Shown: positions 54,253 through 64,000 of the stretch, piece after piece
How positions within the stretch are numbered: position 1 is the first letter of the stretch
Layout: the number at the start of each line of letters is the position of its first letter
NCBI GenBank assembly: GCA_022539475.1
Contig: VCMS01000309.1
Coordinates: 1-64,000, forward strand
Length of the DNA: 64,000 bases
Source of the DNA: Gracilaria domingensis
Lineage: Eukaryota > Rhodophyta > Florideophyceae > Gracilariales > Gracilariaceae
Direction: 5' to 3'
Position numbers and translations under genes: made by a program
Notes under the pieces: model-generated
What the model was told of the DNA's origin: nothing
The model's input: the letters and a program-made list of their open reading frames with translations, nothing else
Database searches by the model: none

Positions 54253-56526
54253 GACTGTATTGTCTGGTAGTAAATTTATTGGACCAAAGTACGAGAAATA
54301 TCGACAGTGGAAACGGGAAAAAACGATAACCGGAACAACGAGAGCAAAAGGAACCACCACAGACAAGACGGAGAGACGGGGAGCCAAGTAGAATGGACTT
54401 CGTGAGACAGAGTCACGCCCGCACAAGGCTAACCCAACGGTTGGGTAGTGCGGACGCTTTGCCGACTTACACAAGACGAGCCCAGACGAGGGACTGTGTG
54501 AGTAGCAGGCAGCGTTGGGGGACGGTGAGACCAGGCTGCCAAAGTGGGAGAGTGAGGGAGGTTGAGGCTTTGGGGGGAAGGTTGAGACGGAAAGGGCAAG
54601 AAGAGATGAGGAGTGAATGTGGGTGGAGGTCGTCGAAGGGGAAGTGGTCTGGCCGGAGTTGAGTCGGAGGCGACTGTTCCGGCCCTTTTATGCACAACTG
54701 CACCGTCGATTCCAGGCAAGAATCGACGGTACGGTTGGCTTGGCCAATGGCTGAGTTGTATGTACCGTACTAGCCTAAAAGAGGGGTAGATGGTAGATAC
54801 TTTTAGCGCATATGCTGCTACAGGGGTCGCCTAAGCAACGCGGTACACAGCGTGGAATGCACTTGTACTTGCGCAAGCGCGGGGGCCTCCTGTGGGTGAC
54901 CACGAATTTGGCAATTGACAGCCGATGAGGTCGGGTGGTCAGCGTTGGAGCGTTCTCAGCCGCTTAAGTAGACAATTTCATGTCGCCCAGCTTGTAGTGC
55001 AGGGCACCCTGACCACGGGCAAAGTAGATTCTGCGTTGAAAACTAACTAAAGCTAAGATAGGATTAACTACAATAAACCATTTTTAAACTATATTCTATA
55101 TCCCAGCTGCGTTCGGCACAACGCAGCAGTGTAGGCTAGTACACCTGTCACGTGTACCGTTTGCCTGGCGATAAATCTTTCATTTAAAGCGATTTACAAA
55201 ATGCTCTAGAGGTTTCCGATGCTCTTTGGGGACAGAAGTGTCTCGTAGTAAAGATATCCGGATTTTCACCTTTGGAAAACTATGGTTTGAACAGCTTGTA
55301 AACCGACCTGTAAAACGTCGAAACGTCACTATGAGCGTGTCAAAACTATGGGATCATGGTCCGTGCGGTCTATCTTCTTTTCTTATTCAGTCGCATATTC
55401 AAAATCTTTCCACGCTTTCTTTGTGAGAACGGATCTTTCTCATCATGATAACCAGACGTGCGGAGAAAGAGAAATTCAAAAGGCTTCTAAACGGCAGAAG
55501 ATAAAAACGTTCAGAGTCCAAAAAGGGGGTCAAATGAAGCCATTTATCAGCGGAAAGGTATAGAACGTTCATCAACTAAGCTGGCATGCACCGATCTTTT
55601 TATGCGGTCCTATTGAGTATAGTGTATGGTTCTTTCGTTCATCGAATGGACTAAGGTTCAGCGACTAATGGCAGCCTCGGATGCAGGGTGTCCTACCAGA
55701 AGTACAATGTTTCATTTCTTTGAGGACTCACCGTTGTACGCATTTTGCTAACCACTTCTTTCCTTCCGAGTGAAAAAAATTAAAGAAGTAGTTCGAGAAA
55801 CTAGTGGCGGTCTCGGATGCCGGTTGTGTTACAAGGGGTTCAACTTTGGACTTCTTTCAAAACTCGCCCTCGTACGCGTATTTTTAAGCATTTATTCTCT
55901 CCCAGTGGAAAGAATGGCACTAAAGAATTTAAAGTGAACAAGGATGTAAGTAACGATCTCAAAAACTTTTAAGGCAATCGATAAATAAAATTTAAATATG
56001 TTCCCATTCTGAACGTTCAATAACATAAAAATATTGTCTTACTAGTATCGCTTAGTACTTCAATATTTCTCTTGAGACATTTCGAGTGGTTAATATTCAC
56101 TAGTGCATTGAAATCTTTTTGCGGCTTTCAGCCAGTAGTTTAATCATAGCAGAACTATTACTTTGCATGTCGCAATTTTCTTTTTTTTGAAAATGTTGTA
56201 ATATCTTCACTACAATTGAAACTATTTCTACTGAGACCTACCATCTCAATATCCATCTCACTATTCTTCGTTAGCTCTTCAAAAGCTTTCTGTATCATTT
56301 CAATATTTCAAATTCTGGGCAAATTGCGCCATATATTTTTGGTAATATATGAGGCACCCAATAGGACTGAATCACTTCGCTCTAAAGAAGAATCATATGC
56401 AGTCCTTTTCGGTAGCCTATCGGCGCATACTGGCTTCCCTCCCAAACCGCTACAAACAAAGGAAATACTTCTAAGAATCTTCTGTATTCCTGAATTGTAT
56501 AACGGAAACGGAAGGCCTGCACTGAC
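54253..56526. other. no gene recognised
   Basis: 54,270-54,720 is GC-rich with overlapping low-complexity frames on both strands. A palindrome (ACCGTCGATTC...GAATCGACGG) lies at about 54,701-54,731. The rest is AT-rich. Frames at 55,226-55,426, 55,348-55,563 and 56,216-56,551 have no recognisable content. Confidence 0.45.
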
Positions 56527-57348
56527 TTACTGGAGGTTCCATTCCGGCTGAGGTTGTGGTTCCGCCTTAAATTGCACCACGTGCAAATTCTGACTAAACA
56601 GGGCTAGAACGGTGGCCTTCTGCATTCGCCATGATTTCTCATAACCCGGGTCCCTGATAAAAATTGAATTTCTGAACAGGGTACTCGAAGGGTGATATAA
56701 GAGCGTCATCTCTTCCTCGGAGAAACGAAGGAAAGGAAAGGGGGGCACGTAAAGACTTGCTCCCGGAAAAGGCGTGGACACTAAACCAAAACATGTAAGA
56801 TCACCAAAAAAATGCAGGTCTACCTTTGGAATCTTATCCTTTTCGCAAATTCTTGAACGCTTGAGATTGAATCGAGAAGGGTTGTAATTAATAAGACCTT
56901 TGATCTTCTCTATGTGCAATTCTTCACCAGAAGGCCCATAGTTGTATCTATAGCATTTGGGACAGAAGGATACCGTAACGATGTTTCCGCACAACACATG
57001 TTTCCACTCTTGAAGCAAAGAACAAGAAGTTTCCTTCCTGAACAAAGAAAAAAGAATTTCCCATTTCTGGACACTTTCTTTATCTAAAGTAAGAAGAGCG
57101 AAACACGCCTCGCATGACGCTGCTTCACATACCGATCGAATATTGAAGAACCGCCCAACTACAGTTCGAATATGACCCGCAACTGGCGGCTGTCCAATAG
57201 CGCTAGTGGAACTCATGAAGGTTGATACCCGAAGAGCTCTCGAGAAGTGGATCGAAGGGATGGATAACGAGATTTCTTCGCAATTGCCACACGGCTGGGT
57301 TGCCACAAAACTCGACAATGAGTATTTTGTGAGGCTCCGAGCTCTCAT
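56527..57348 (-). CDS. hypothetical Cys-rich protein
   Basis: An uninterrupted frame of 273 codons from ATG 57,348. A second ATG at 57,216 ('MSSTSAIGQPPVAGHIRTVV') is an equally good start, since the codons before it overlap a plus-strand frame. Cys pairs suggest metal binding: 'CEAASCEACFALL' and 'VLCGNIVTVSFCPKCYRY'. The later part has 'KVDLHFFGDLTCFGL' and 'YVPPFPFLRFSEEEMTLLYH'. No family is recognised and no signal peptide or membrane span is evident. It is the only long intact frame in the 53-58 kb region. Confidence 0.5.
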   Translation of the reverse strand: MRARSLTKYSLSSFVATQPCGNCEEISLSIPSIHFSRALRVSTFMSSTSAIGQPPVAGHIRTVVGRFFNIRSVCEAASCEACFALLTLDKESVQKWEILFSLFRKETSCSLLQEWKHVLCGNIVTVSFCPKCYRYNYGPSGEELHIEKIKGLINYNPSRFNLKRSRICEKDKIPKVDLHFFGDLTCFGLVSTPFPGASLYVPPFPFLRFSEEEMTLLYHPSSTLFRNSIFIRDPGYEKSWRMQKATVLALFSQNLHVVQFKAEPQPQPEWNLQ

Positions 57349-57439
57349 GTGGTCCGAATCCCTGAAGCGCGTATCTCAAAATTCCCGATTACGACGGCCA
57401 TTGACGAGACTAAACAAATTAACTGCGATAAATAAATAA
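57215..57439 (+). CDS. small hypothetical protein, divergent to the Cys-rich gene
   Basis: A frame from ATG 57,215 (or 57,206) of about 75 residues with ordinary composition ('RRALEKWIEGMDNEISSQLP', 'DNEYFVRLRALMWSESLKR'). It overlaps the extended 5' end of the minus-strand gene. If that gene starts at 57,216, the two ATGs interlock in one CATG. No family is recognised; it may be the shadow of the longer gene. Confidence 0.25.
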   Translation: MKVDTRRALEKWIEGMDNEISSQLPHGWVATKLDNEYFVRLRALMWSESLKRVSQNSRLRRPLTRLNKLTAINK

Positions 57440-58331
57440 TAATTAAAATTTGAACTTATTGGGTTACTAATAATTGTATCGTATATTGAACTTTCTGGCA
57501 AAAATATTGTGGACATGAGTCATGTACGAAATATACACATTTTGAACAGAAGCTTGCTGCTTCACAACCAAATGATGCCGTCGAATCGATTGCTCGCAAA
57601 ATCGACTAGAAATCCTGATTAAAGAGGTAGAAGGAGAATGATATCCTGGAATCACTGGTTGTTGCCCAAAACTTTGTGCTTGGCGTTGTCCCCGGACGTG
57701 GTATTGTTGAACTATCAAAGGGTACCACTATAAGAATTTTTTTCAAAACTGTGAACGTAACTTGAAGGCGATTGGATGTTTTAGATCCTCGTATTACATT
57801 CATTAAGCCATCCGCGCGACCTCCATTTTGGCACCGTGCATATTAAATTATCAATTTTTTCAGTTTTGTGAATGTCGTATGAGGTGTGAGATAGTACGCG
57901 AGAGCGTCTACTCAATAGAATGTCCGGGAACGGTAGTGTGGATCTGCGGCACTCGTAGTGTAAAGCCGTGTGAGCGGCCGAGTCGGAAAAGACGGTCGTT
58001 GAAGGTGCGGAGTAGCTCACGGCACTCTGTGGTGAAACCGAGTACGGAAACACGCGCATCCCAAAAAGGTACCACGCGCCTAGCCAGAGAGCCGGTGCAA
58101 CGGTAGTGATATTGCTGCAGAAGAGCTTGTGCAGGTCTCAGACAAGCTGAGTTCCTACTACGACTTAGGATCCGTGCCACGGGAAACTAGACGAAGTGCC
58201 TAGTAGGAAGCACCTTGGTTTACTGTCTTGGGAGCTAGCGCTGACCTTGCGAAAATAAATATCTAGTTTGGCGCCGCCACACACGTGTACGACTTACCGA
58301 CTACAGGGCACTAGCTGCCACTGGCATACAC
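57440..58331. other. no gene recognised; possible LTR of gypsy element C
   Basis: 57,440-57,830 is AT-rich. From 57,900 to 58,330 the sequence is of mixed composition next to the antisense region of gypsy element C. By position it may contain that element's 3' LTR in minus orientation. No matching LTR is in the window to confirm this. Confidence 0.3.
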
Positions 58332-60541
58332 GTGCACTACCACTACTATGTCTACTACAACAACAGCATCCGACTAGCGGCTTTCCTTTCAACATCACCA
58401 CTGCAACCGTCACGGCTCAGTATCTTACAGACCCCCTTCTTAGCTTGTTGCCCGTCCTCGGGCGACCTCCCGTCTGAAACGTTCGAATCCGTTTTCGGTG
58501 TCTATTTGATACAATGCAAAAAGCGCTTATCTTCCTCCTTCCTCGCTCCACTTCATACTGTCTCTCTTCAACTCACCGTCCGTAATGGTGCCATACCTTC
58601 TCTTGATCCCTTCCGGTTCCCTCGTGTCACCACGCTACACGTCGGAGAGCATTGGGTCAGTCCTGATGCGGAGTTCGATCATCGCCGTATCCCGGGCATC
58701 GTTCCTTTCTCCCGTCGTTGCGTATGCATTCCGTATCCGGTCGATGAGTATGTTGACCTCAACGGCGAATGGTGTGACGCCAATCGTTTCTCCGCGATAC
58801 TGGTTCGTCCGACTGTCGCGTATCTCACCGGCAACAGGCGTCTTCGCGATGACTCTTGGGAGGCCCGTTGCGGACATTTGCGCATCCATATTGACGAAGG
58901 TACTCGCATTAACGCCGTGCACTCCGATATCGGTATTCCAGTCGACATGCCGTTGATACGGTGCCCGCAAGAGCGTGAGTACCAACACTCACTAGCAGTC
59001 ATCCTTCGCCGCCTGCAGGAACAGTACGCCGATCAACCCCACACGGCCTCCTTCCTCCACAAGACCACGATCTTCTCGGTCTCATCGCGTTGCCGCTAAA
59101 GTTCGATAAGTTTTATCTTATCGCCGACCGCGGCCGGTGGGGTGACGATATTGGCGACGAAGCGCGCATCCGAACTGGACATTATTTCTTCTTCGGCTGG
59201 CACAATCAGGAATTTCATGTCCTACTAGGTCGCAGTAGTACTGCGTCCGAAACGGCAGGGACTGTATTTAGAGGTCCCTGTACGGGAGCAGATATTCACC
59301 GTCTCCCGGTATCTATGCGTGCCGACGCCATCGATTGCGGCTTACTATACGGAAGCCATCGTCACCGACGATCGGATGGCCTTCCTCGTCCGCACCGTAC
59401 TCAAGGTAGAGTGGGCTGTATTGGTCTGTTTTTCCTTTCCGTAGGCTGCTAGGTACGGGCTCCCGATGCATTTGAAGTTCCATGACTGGCGTCCTGCCAT
59501 GGATCCGGATCTCGAAGCTCCGGCATGGCGGCTGATGCGACTTCCATGCGAACTAGTTCGCTTCATTCGTGGCCTCGGGGTACGGAACATCGTGAAGGGA
59601 ACCGACTTCGGAGCAAGGGAGGTCGACGCACTCCTTGACTACGTGGTGCAGATTGATTGGGAGAAGACAGCGGGACCTGGATACCTTTGGTAAGACTACG
59701 ATGCTGACTCAGTTCCCGGCATTCCCCGTCATCCGGCGAAGCACGAAGATGGGAAGAAATACCGAAACGACCCTTCATTCCTACCGCAATCGGAGTGGAT
59801 GGATGCAACCCGCGATCGAGCGCCTCATTACTTTCCGCAAGAGGCTGGTTTCATTAAAAAATGTCTCCCGTGTGGCTACATTGTTCAACCGGAAGCGGTA
59901 GAGAAACAAGACGAGGAGACGCCAGCTATAGAAATCGTTTTGGCTGGGACTCCGACTCCAGTTCCTGCTCCTCGGTACACCGTGTCACGGCGTGTCGCGT
60001 GCTCCTCTATTGAACCGGAGATGGACACGGCGCTGCGTCACGTCCACGAAAGGTTCGTCACCACTGCTGCGCTTGATCTCACCGAGGATGGAGTTCATCT
60101 CTCACAGGAGTTGTACGCCGCCTACCGTTCGCTCAACGATCGGTGCGTTGCGGTGGGGGCGCATACGTCGGATATTATGTCCGAAGCGCTGAAACGTGCG
60201 TCCGGTTTGGTCGAGTACGCAAGCGTTGGCAGCACAACATGAGCCGACTAGATCTCTTCCGCGCAGCGGTGGTTACTCACTTTCAGAACATTGTTTCTGT
60301 ATCACAGAGAAGCGCAGAGACCGTTGTCGCGGAGGCCACAAACTCGTTCAGCGTAGAACCGACGGACGCAGGTTCCCTCCTTAGGCGCCTTCGCCGCATC
60401 CGGGATGCGCTAGTAGCAGAAGATCAGGCCACAATTCAAAGTGCAGAAACGGGTGCGGGACCAAGTCCGGATGAAGACAGAACGAACGCTCCTGCAGCCC
60501 ACGAAGAGGATAAAATAATACCTAGTAAAGAGGCTCAATAG
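58332..60541 (+). other. antisense coding region (aORF) of gypsy element C
   Basis: Antisense to pol and downstream of it, as in elements A and B. The first piece (58,332-59,099) has 'RPTVAYLTGNRRLRDDSWEA', resembling 'TPSCLFVGRNETRQFARNEM' in element A. Next, 'PCELVRFIRGLGVRNIV' with 'ALLDYVVQIDW' (59,530-59,660) resembles 'PELIRRAIRALNLSDVLD' with 'ELVDVIDQID'. The C-terminal pieces have 'LLRRLRRIRDALVAEDQAT'. Order of matching blocks is the same in C and A. No known domain. Broken copy. Confidence 0.6.
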
Positions 60542-61289
60542 GTCCGGTGCCGAGCCTAAAGCGTAACGTACGTACGTCTAAAGAACCGGGAGGATGGCTT
60601 GCGGAGAGCAACGGTATGTCCAGTGAGCAGCAATGTTACTCAAATACACAGTTTGATTTTTCGGAGAGCTTGAGAGCTGCCATGCATGTGCGCGCGCTTA
60701 CAAACCGATACGGTAATAAGTAATACGCGTAGATCGTGGACGCCGGCTCTCAAAAATTTCTAAGTCTTTTGAGCACGCCGGGGTGCAAATCGCGTGTTTT
60801 CAGCCTCTGAAACGGCTTCGTTTCCGAGATATCGTGCAAACAAGTAATCGCCGCTTTTGACCCTTCGCGGAGTAGTATTTTCACAACAAATACTTTGATT
60901 ATTCTTGTAAGTAGCCTCTGGCGCTTGCAGGCGCTCCCTGCCGTATACGGGCCTAGAGAGCATGCGCCCATGGTGTTGTCGCCCTCCATGGCGTGGCGCG
61001 TCTCTGCTGGGCGAACTGCGTGCACCGCGTCCTTGCTGGACGCTCCACTGCGTGCTGCGCATTGCGCAAAGTGCTCAAGTGCCTTCCAGGTGCTTTGTTC
61101 TTCCATCCGCATCCGTATTCGGACCATTCCCGAGTGTTCGCGTTGCATTTTTTGCTTCGTGTGTTGAATCAGTAAGCCGAGAGGGAAAAGGCTTTGTTAT
61201 AAAGAAGCAATGTAAATCTGACACTTCGTTCCAACCTGTTTTGAGAGGGTAAATTCCCGCTTCGAAGCTTCTTGCTTCCGAGTTGTTCG
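60542..61289. other. spacer between antisense region and chromodomain of element C
   Basis: Overlapping frames on both strands around 60,750-61,250 are low in information and none is recognised. By comparison with element A, this is where a hairpin array and purine-rich stretch would lie; neither is obvious here. Confidence 0.4.
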
Positions 61290-62034
61290 GCGTTTAGTAC
61301 CCCCTTTCTTAGGTTGGGATGCGTCCTCGCGAGGCATTCGACGGAAGTACTTTCCGCAAAGTTGTGGGAGATGTTCGGCCTCGGTTCCCATGTAGACTTC
61401 TTGAAACCGTACTACTTCACTCGAACGAGCTCTTCACCGTCTTCGGCTGTACCGTGGCCGGTGATCTTCTCCACGACCCATTCTTCTCCGTCTCCGGGGG
61501 AGTAGAAGCCGTGGTCAAGTGAGATGTAGACGGAGTCTCGTGTGCGGCCACCGGCGTTTGGGAGGTACTGTCTTCAACAAGAGTGGATCCTTCCGGCGGC
61601 GGTGTAGACCTGGCCTCGGAGTGTGGCGCTTCTAAGTGAACGTTCGGTTCCACATTGGCTTTACCATCATTGGAGGTATCAACTGAGTTCTCCCGCTCCT
61701 CGGAAACAGGAGGGGTGGCCGATACGGGACTAGCTTCCGTGACGGAGCCCGGGGCCGCACCCTTTTCCGAAATGGGAGCGGACGCCACCCTCACACGGTC
61801 AATACTGACAATGTTGTGTAACCCGTCAATATTCAGTGCGACGATAGTGTCGGTAACATGAACGACCTTATACGGGCCTTCTGAAGCCGGCAACGATTTC
61901 TTGATGATATCCTCGTGTTCGATACAGTTCTTCTTCCAAGGCGGAGCGTCGAAGTAAACCATATTCACTTCCTTAAAGGTTTTAAGTGTACCGTATCCAG
62001 GAATCAAGGGATGCTTTGTAGCGCTCCTGTGCAC
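61290..62034 (-). other. integrase tail and partial chromodomain of gypsy element C
   Basis: The minus strand begins with 'YGTLKTFKEVNMVYFDAPPW', then a GPY/F-like module ('ASEGPYKVVHVTDTIVAL'), then a long acidic, Pro/Ser-rich linker. A chromodomain-like ending ('YGFKKSTWEPRPNISHNF') lies near 61,350-61,410. Confidence 0.6.
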
Positions 62035-62953
62035 TGCCTAATTTGGTGTAGGCCAGCTTGATTAGTTCTGATATGCGGGCACGTGTTACGCGACGGGTCT
62101 CTGCTGTTGTCAGGTGGAGAGAGACTGTTTCTGGGAGATCTGACGTTGGTTCGTCGAGCACAATTCTGGGCGGGTGCCGCGTGACGGGGAGTTCGAAAGG
62201 AGTTAATCGGGTCGAACGGTGAACTTGTGGGTTGTATCCGTACACCAACGGTCGGACTAGCTTGTCCCAGTCTTTCTGGTGTTCAGATGCAAAGTGCCGC
62301 AAGCGGGTTTCTAAAACCTTATTAAACCTTTCGGCTTGTCCCTTCGTCTGCGGGTGATACGCCGTTGTGAGAACGTGCGTAATACCAAAGTCGGCAGTGA
62401 GAGACTGGAAACACTTGGCGACGAACTGCAGGCCGTTGTCAGTGAGTAGATAGGTAGGAATGCCGTAAGGGTACACTCAGTTCCCGAGAAAGGCGATCGC
62501 GATATCAGTCGCCATTGTCTCCGACAGCGGTATGGCTCTAGTGAGTTTTGTGAAGCGGTCTGTTATCACCAGTATGTACTTCTTTCCGCGTCCGATTTTC
62601 GGCAAAGGACCTAATATATCCATAGCTATGAACTCAAAAGAGCCCGTTGCCGGGAACAACTTCAAGCGCTTCTGGTTCTTGAAGTGGGTTTCGCGGACTG
62701 CTCGGCACGGTTGACACGTAGAAACGGTCTCAAGCACATGCTGTGACATGAAGGGCCAATAAAAATCGCGACGCAGGGTATAGTACGTCTTGATCGCGCC
62801 TGGGTGTCCAGCCAAACGTTGGAAATGAGCCAGTTCGAGAACTCTTTCCCGTAGGGACTCCAGTACCACTCTCTGTACAGCTCGGTCAATCGGCGAGATT
62901 CTGCGCAGTATCTCAGAACGGTTGTAATCAGACTGGGACTTAGGGTCTCCCAC
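61982..62953 (-). other. integrase of gypsy element C
   Basis: The zinc-finger part reads 'HFQRLAGHPGAIKTYYTLRR' and 'CQPCRAVRETHFKNQKRLKL'. The catalytic core follows with 'FEFIAMDILGPLPKIGRGKK', 'LLTDNGLQFVAKCFQSL' and 'TTAYHPQTKGQAERFNKVLE', covering the D, D and E positions of retroelement integrases. Belongs to a broken element. Confidence 0.85.
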
Positions 62954-63146
62954 GGATTCGGCTTTTGCATTGCATTGCAGAAGGGATCTTTCGCCTGAGC
63001 GGCAAGGAACTCCCCGACCGTTATAGGAGTGGAGTCCGGTTGTCCCGGGATGGTTGTGAATACATCTAGCGGCTCCCCGTCGTCGGTGATCGCAGGCCAG
63101 TTGATCAAGGCGTTCTCTATGATTTCACAAGTACATCTGCGACGGC

Positions 63147-63546
63147 CTATTCCGTGTCGGTATCTATCTCATTCACTAGTAGGCAAGGAATCTCATCCTC
63201 CAAAGGTGTTTCTTCTTTTTCGTTAGTTAGCATCAGCGAAACTGCATCGGCAGGGAGATGCTTAATACCGGATCGGTATTGCACCTCGAAGTCAAACTCG
63301 GCAAGGAGTAGGCGCCATCTTGCAAGCCTTCTCGTATCATCGGTTATATTGAGGAGCCGAGGCAAATCGTTGTGATCTGTTCGAACAACAAACCTTTGCC
63401 CTTCCATGTATGTTCTAAGGAGAAGAATGCTCCATACTTTTGCAAGACATTCCCGTTCAGTGGCACTGTAGTTCCTTTCCGGGGCGGTCAGCGAACGGCT
63501 CCAATATCCAATGGCGCGGTAATCTTTTTCATCTTCTTGCTGCTGA
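63147..63546 (-). other. RNase H region of gypsy element C
   Basis: The minus strand reads the end of RNase H ('FVVRTDHNDLPRLLNITDD', 'ARWRLLLAEFDFEVQYRSGI') and the linker to the integrase. Upstream it ends at the poly-T/poly-A stretch near 63,555, where other sequence begins. Confidence 0.75.
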
Positions 63547-64000
63547 ATTCAGGTTTTTTTTTTTACGGATAGACCGGATGCACTCTGCTTCGAAGCAGAG
63601 TGCATCCGGTCTAACCGTCGCAAGCCTCCGTCTCCAAGATGTACGGTTTTCGCGTCTGTGTTCTCTTTTTGCTAATTTGTTGCACTAGAACACCATGATC
63701 GGACGAAATAAGTCAAAAAATCTGCAAAAATTGCGTACAGGGCTATGTGCAACCAAGTAATTTCAATTTTTTGTATGCGGCGCTTTCATGTACTAGAGCT
63801 CTTTCTGCGCTCAAAGCAAAACAATTGACGTACGCCGCCACTGCTACTACATGTTCACGAAATGAAAGTCTCGTCCGTACTATTTTACGTCAGAGGAAAC
63901 CATGCTGTCATGACCACCTGTGCCGCCGTATTTAGGGTGGCAAATTTCTGCAAATTCTGTAGGTTTGACATCATTACTACAACTACCTAGTACAAAATTC
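63547..64000. other. unidentified sequence interrupting gypsy element C, with a perfect palindrome
   Basis: Begins with a T-run and contains a perfect 42-nt palindrome at 63,571-63,612 (each half starts AGACCGGATGCACTCTGCTT on its own strand). The rest has only short frames. It could be the end of another mobile element that continues beyond the window. Confidence 0.45.

Larger units (their letters stand above)
58332..63546 (-). mobile_element. Ty3/gypsy chromovirus-like element C, partial (fossil)
   Basis: The minus strand reads, from 63,546 down, the end of RNase H, integrase zinc finger and core, integrase tail and part of a chromodomain. A long antisense coding region (plus strand, 58,332-60,541) follows. 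RT, protease and gag are missing: the element is cut at about 63,546 by other sequence. It is broken, with several breaks, and is less like A and B than those are like each other. Confidence 0.75.

Noticed and set aside
58250-58500. tRNA gene suggested by a GTTCGAATCC-like string near 58,480
   Set aside because: No matching acceptor stem, D-arm or anticodon arm could be found around it.

Overview
The window looks like nuclear DNA of a photosynthetic eukaryote, most likely an alga. The basis is a fragment of a plastid-type phytol/farnesol kinase, decayed copies of conserved eukaryotic genes (a TRIP12/UPL3-type HECT ubiquitin ligase and the WD40 ribosome-biogenesis factor Notchless/NLE1), apparently intron-free genes and a very high load of mobile elements. 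A red alga of the Chondrus type is a reasonable guess but is inference only. Most of the 64 kb is transposon-derived. Few genes look intact: a tail-to-tail pair of HAD-type phosphatase paralogs (19,700-21,540), a protein with a ParB-like C-terminal domain (21,581-23,080), a Cys-rich orphan (56,527-57,348) and the transposase of a CMC/Plavaka-like DNA transposon (27,009 down to about 24,100).

Layout. 1-6,060: a Ty3/gypsy RT scrap, then a decayed Plavaka-like copy (A) and a GC-rich foldback-like repeat. 6,490-11,690: a block of dead host genes (ankyrin repeats running into a HECT ligase, a truncated phytol kinase, NLE1). 11,740-16,850: two inverted arms that face each other around a gypsy RT fragment and an array of small hairpins spaced about 59 bp apart. 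18,180-23,080: the gene island. 23,425-29,172: a second foldback-like repeat and a second, better preserved Plavaka-like copy (B) in inverse orientation to A. 29,190-33,332: the 3' part of gypsy element A. 33,730-44,136: gypsy element B with gag, protease, RT, RNase H, integrase and chromodomain parts. 44,195-47,740: two decayed aminoglycoside-phosphotransferase-like kinase copies around an LTR-like segment. 47,895-53,220: a LINE split by a DDE_1 (pogo/Tc1-like) DNA transposon. 58,332-63,546: gypsy element C on the minus strand.

Two themes stand out. First, small palindromes occur at every scale. Comparing the two Plavaka-like copies shows at least four sites where one copy carries a hairpin made by inverted duplication of local sequence that the other copy has once. 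Similar hairpins are arrayed at regular spacing in the gypsy leaders and LTRs and in the foldback-like repeat. Second, all three larger gypsy elements carry an extra protein-coding region antisense to pol, just downstream of the chromodomain, with recognisable similarity between copies.

The LTR elements are treated as fossils; their parts are named but their individual breaks are not listed. The calls come from reading translations by eye, with no database search.
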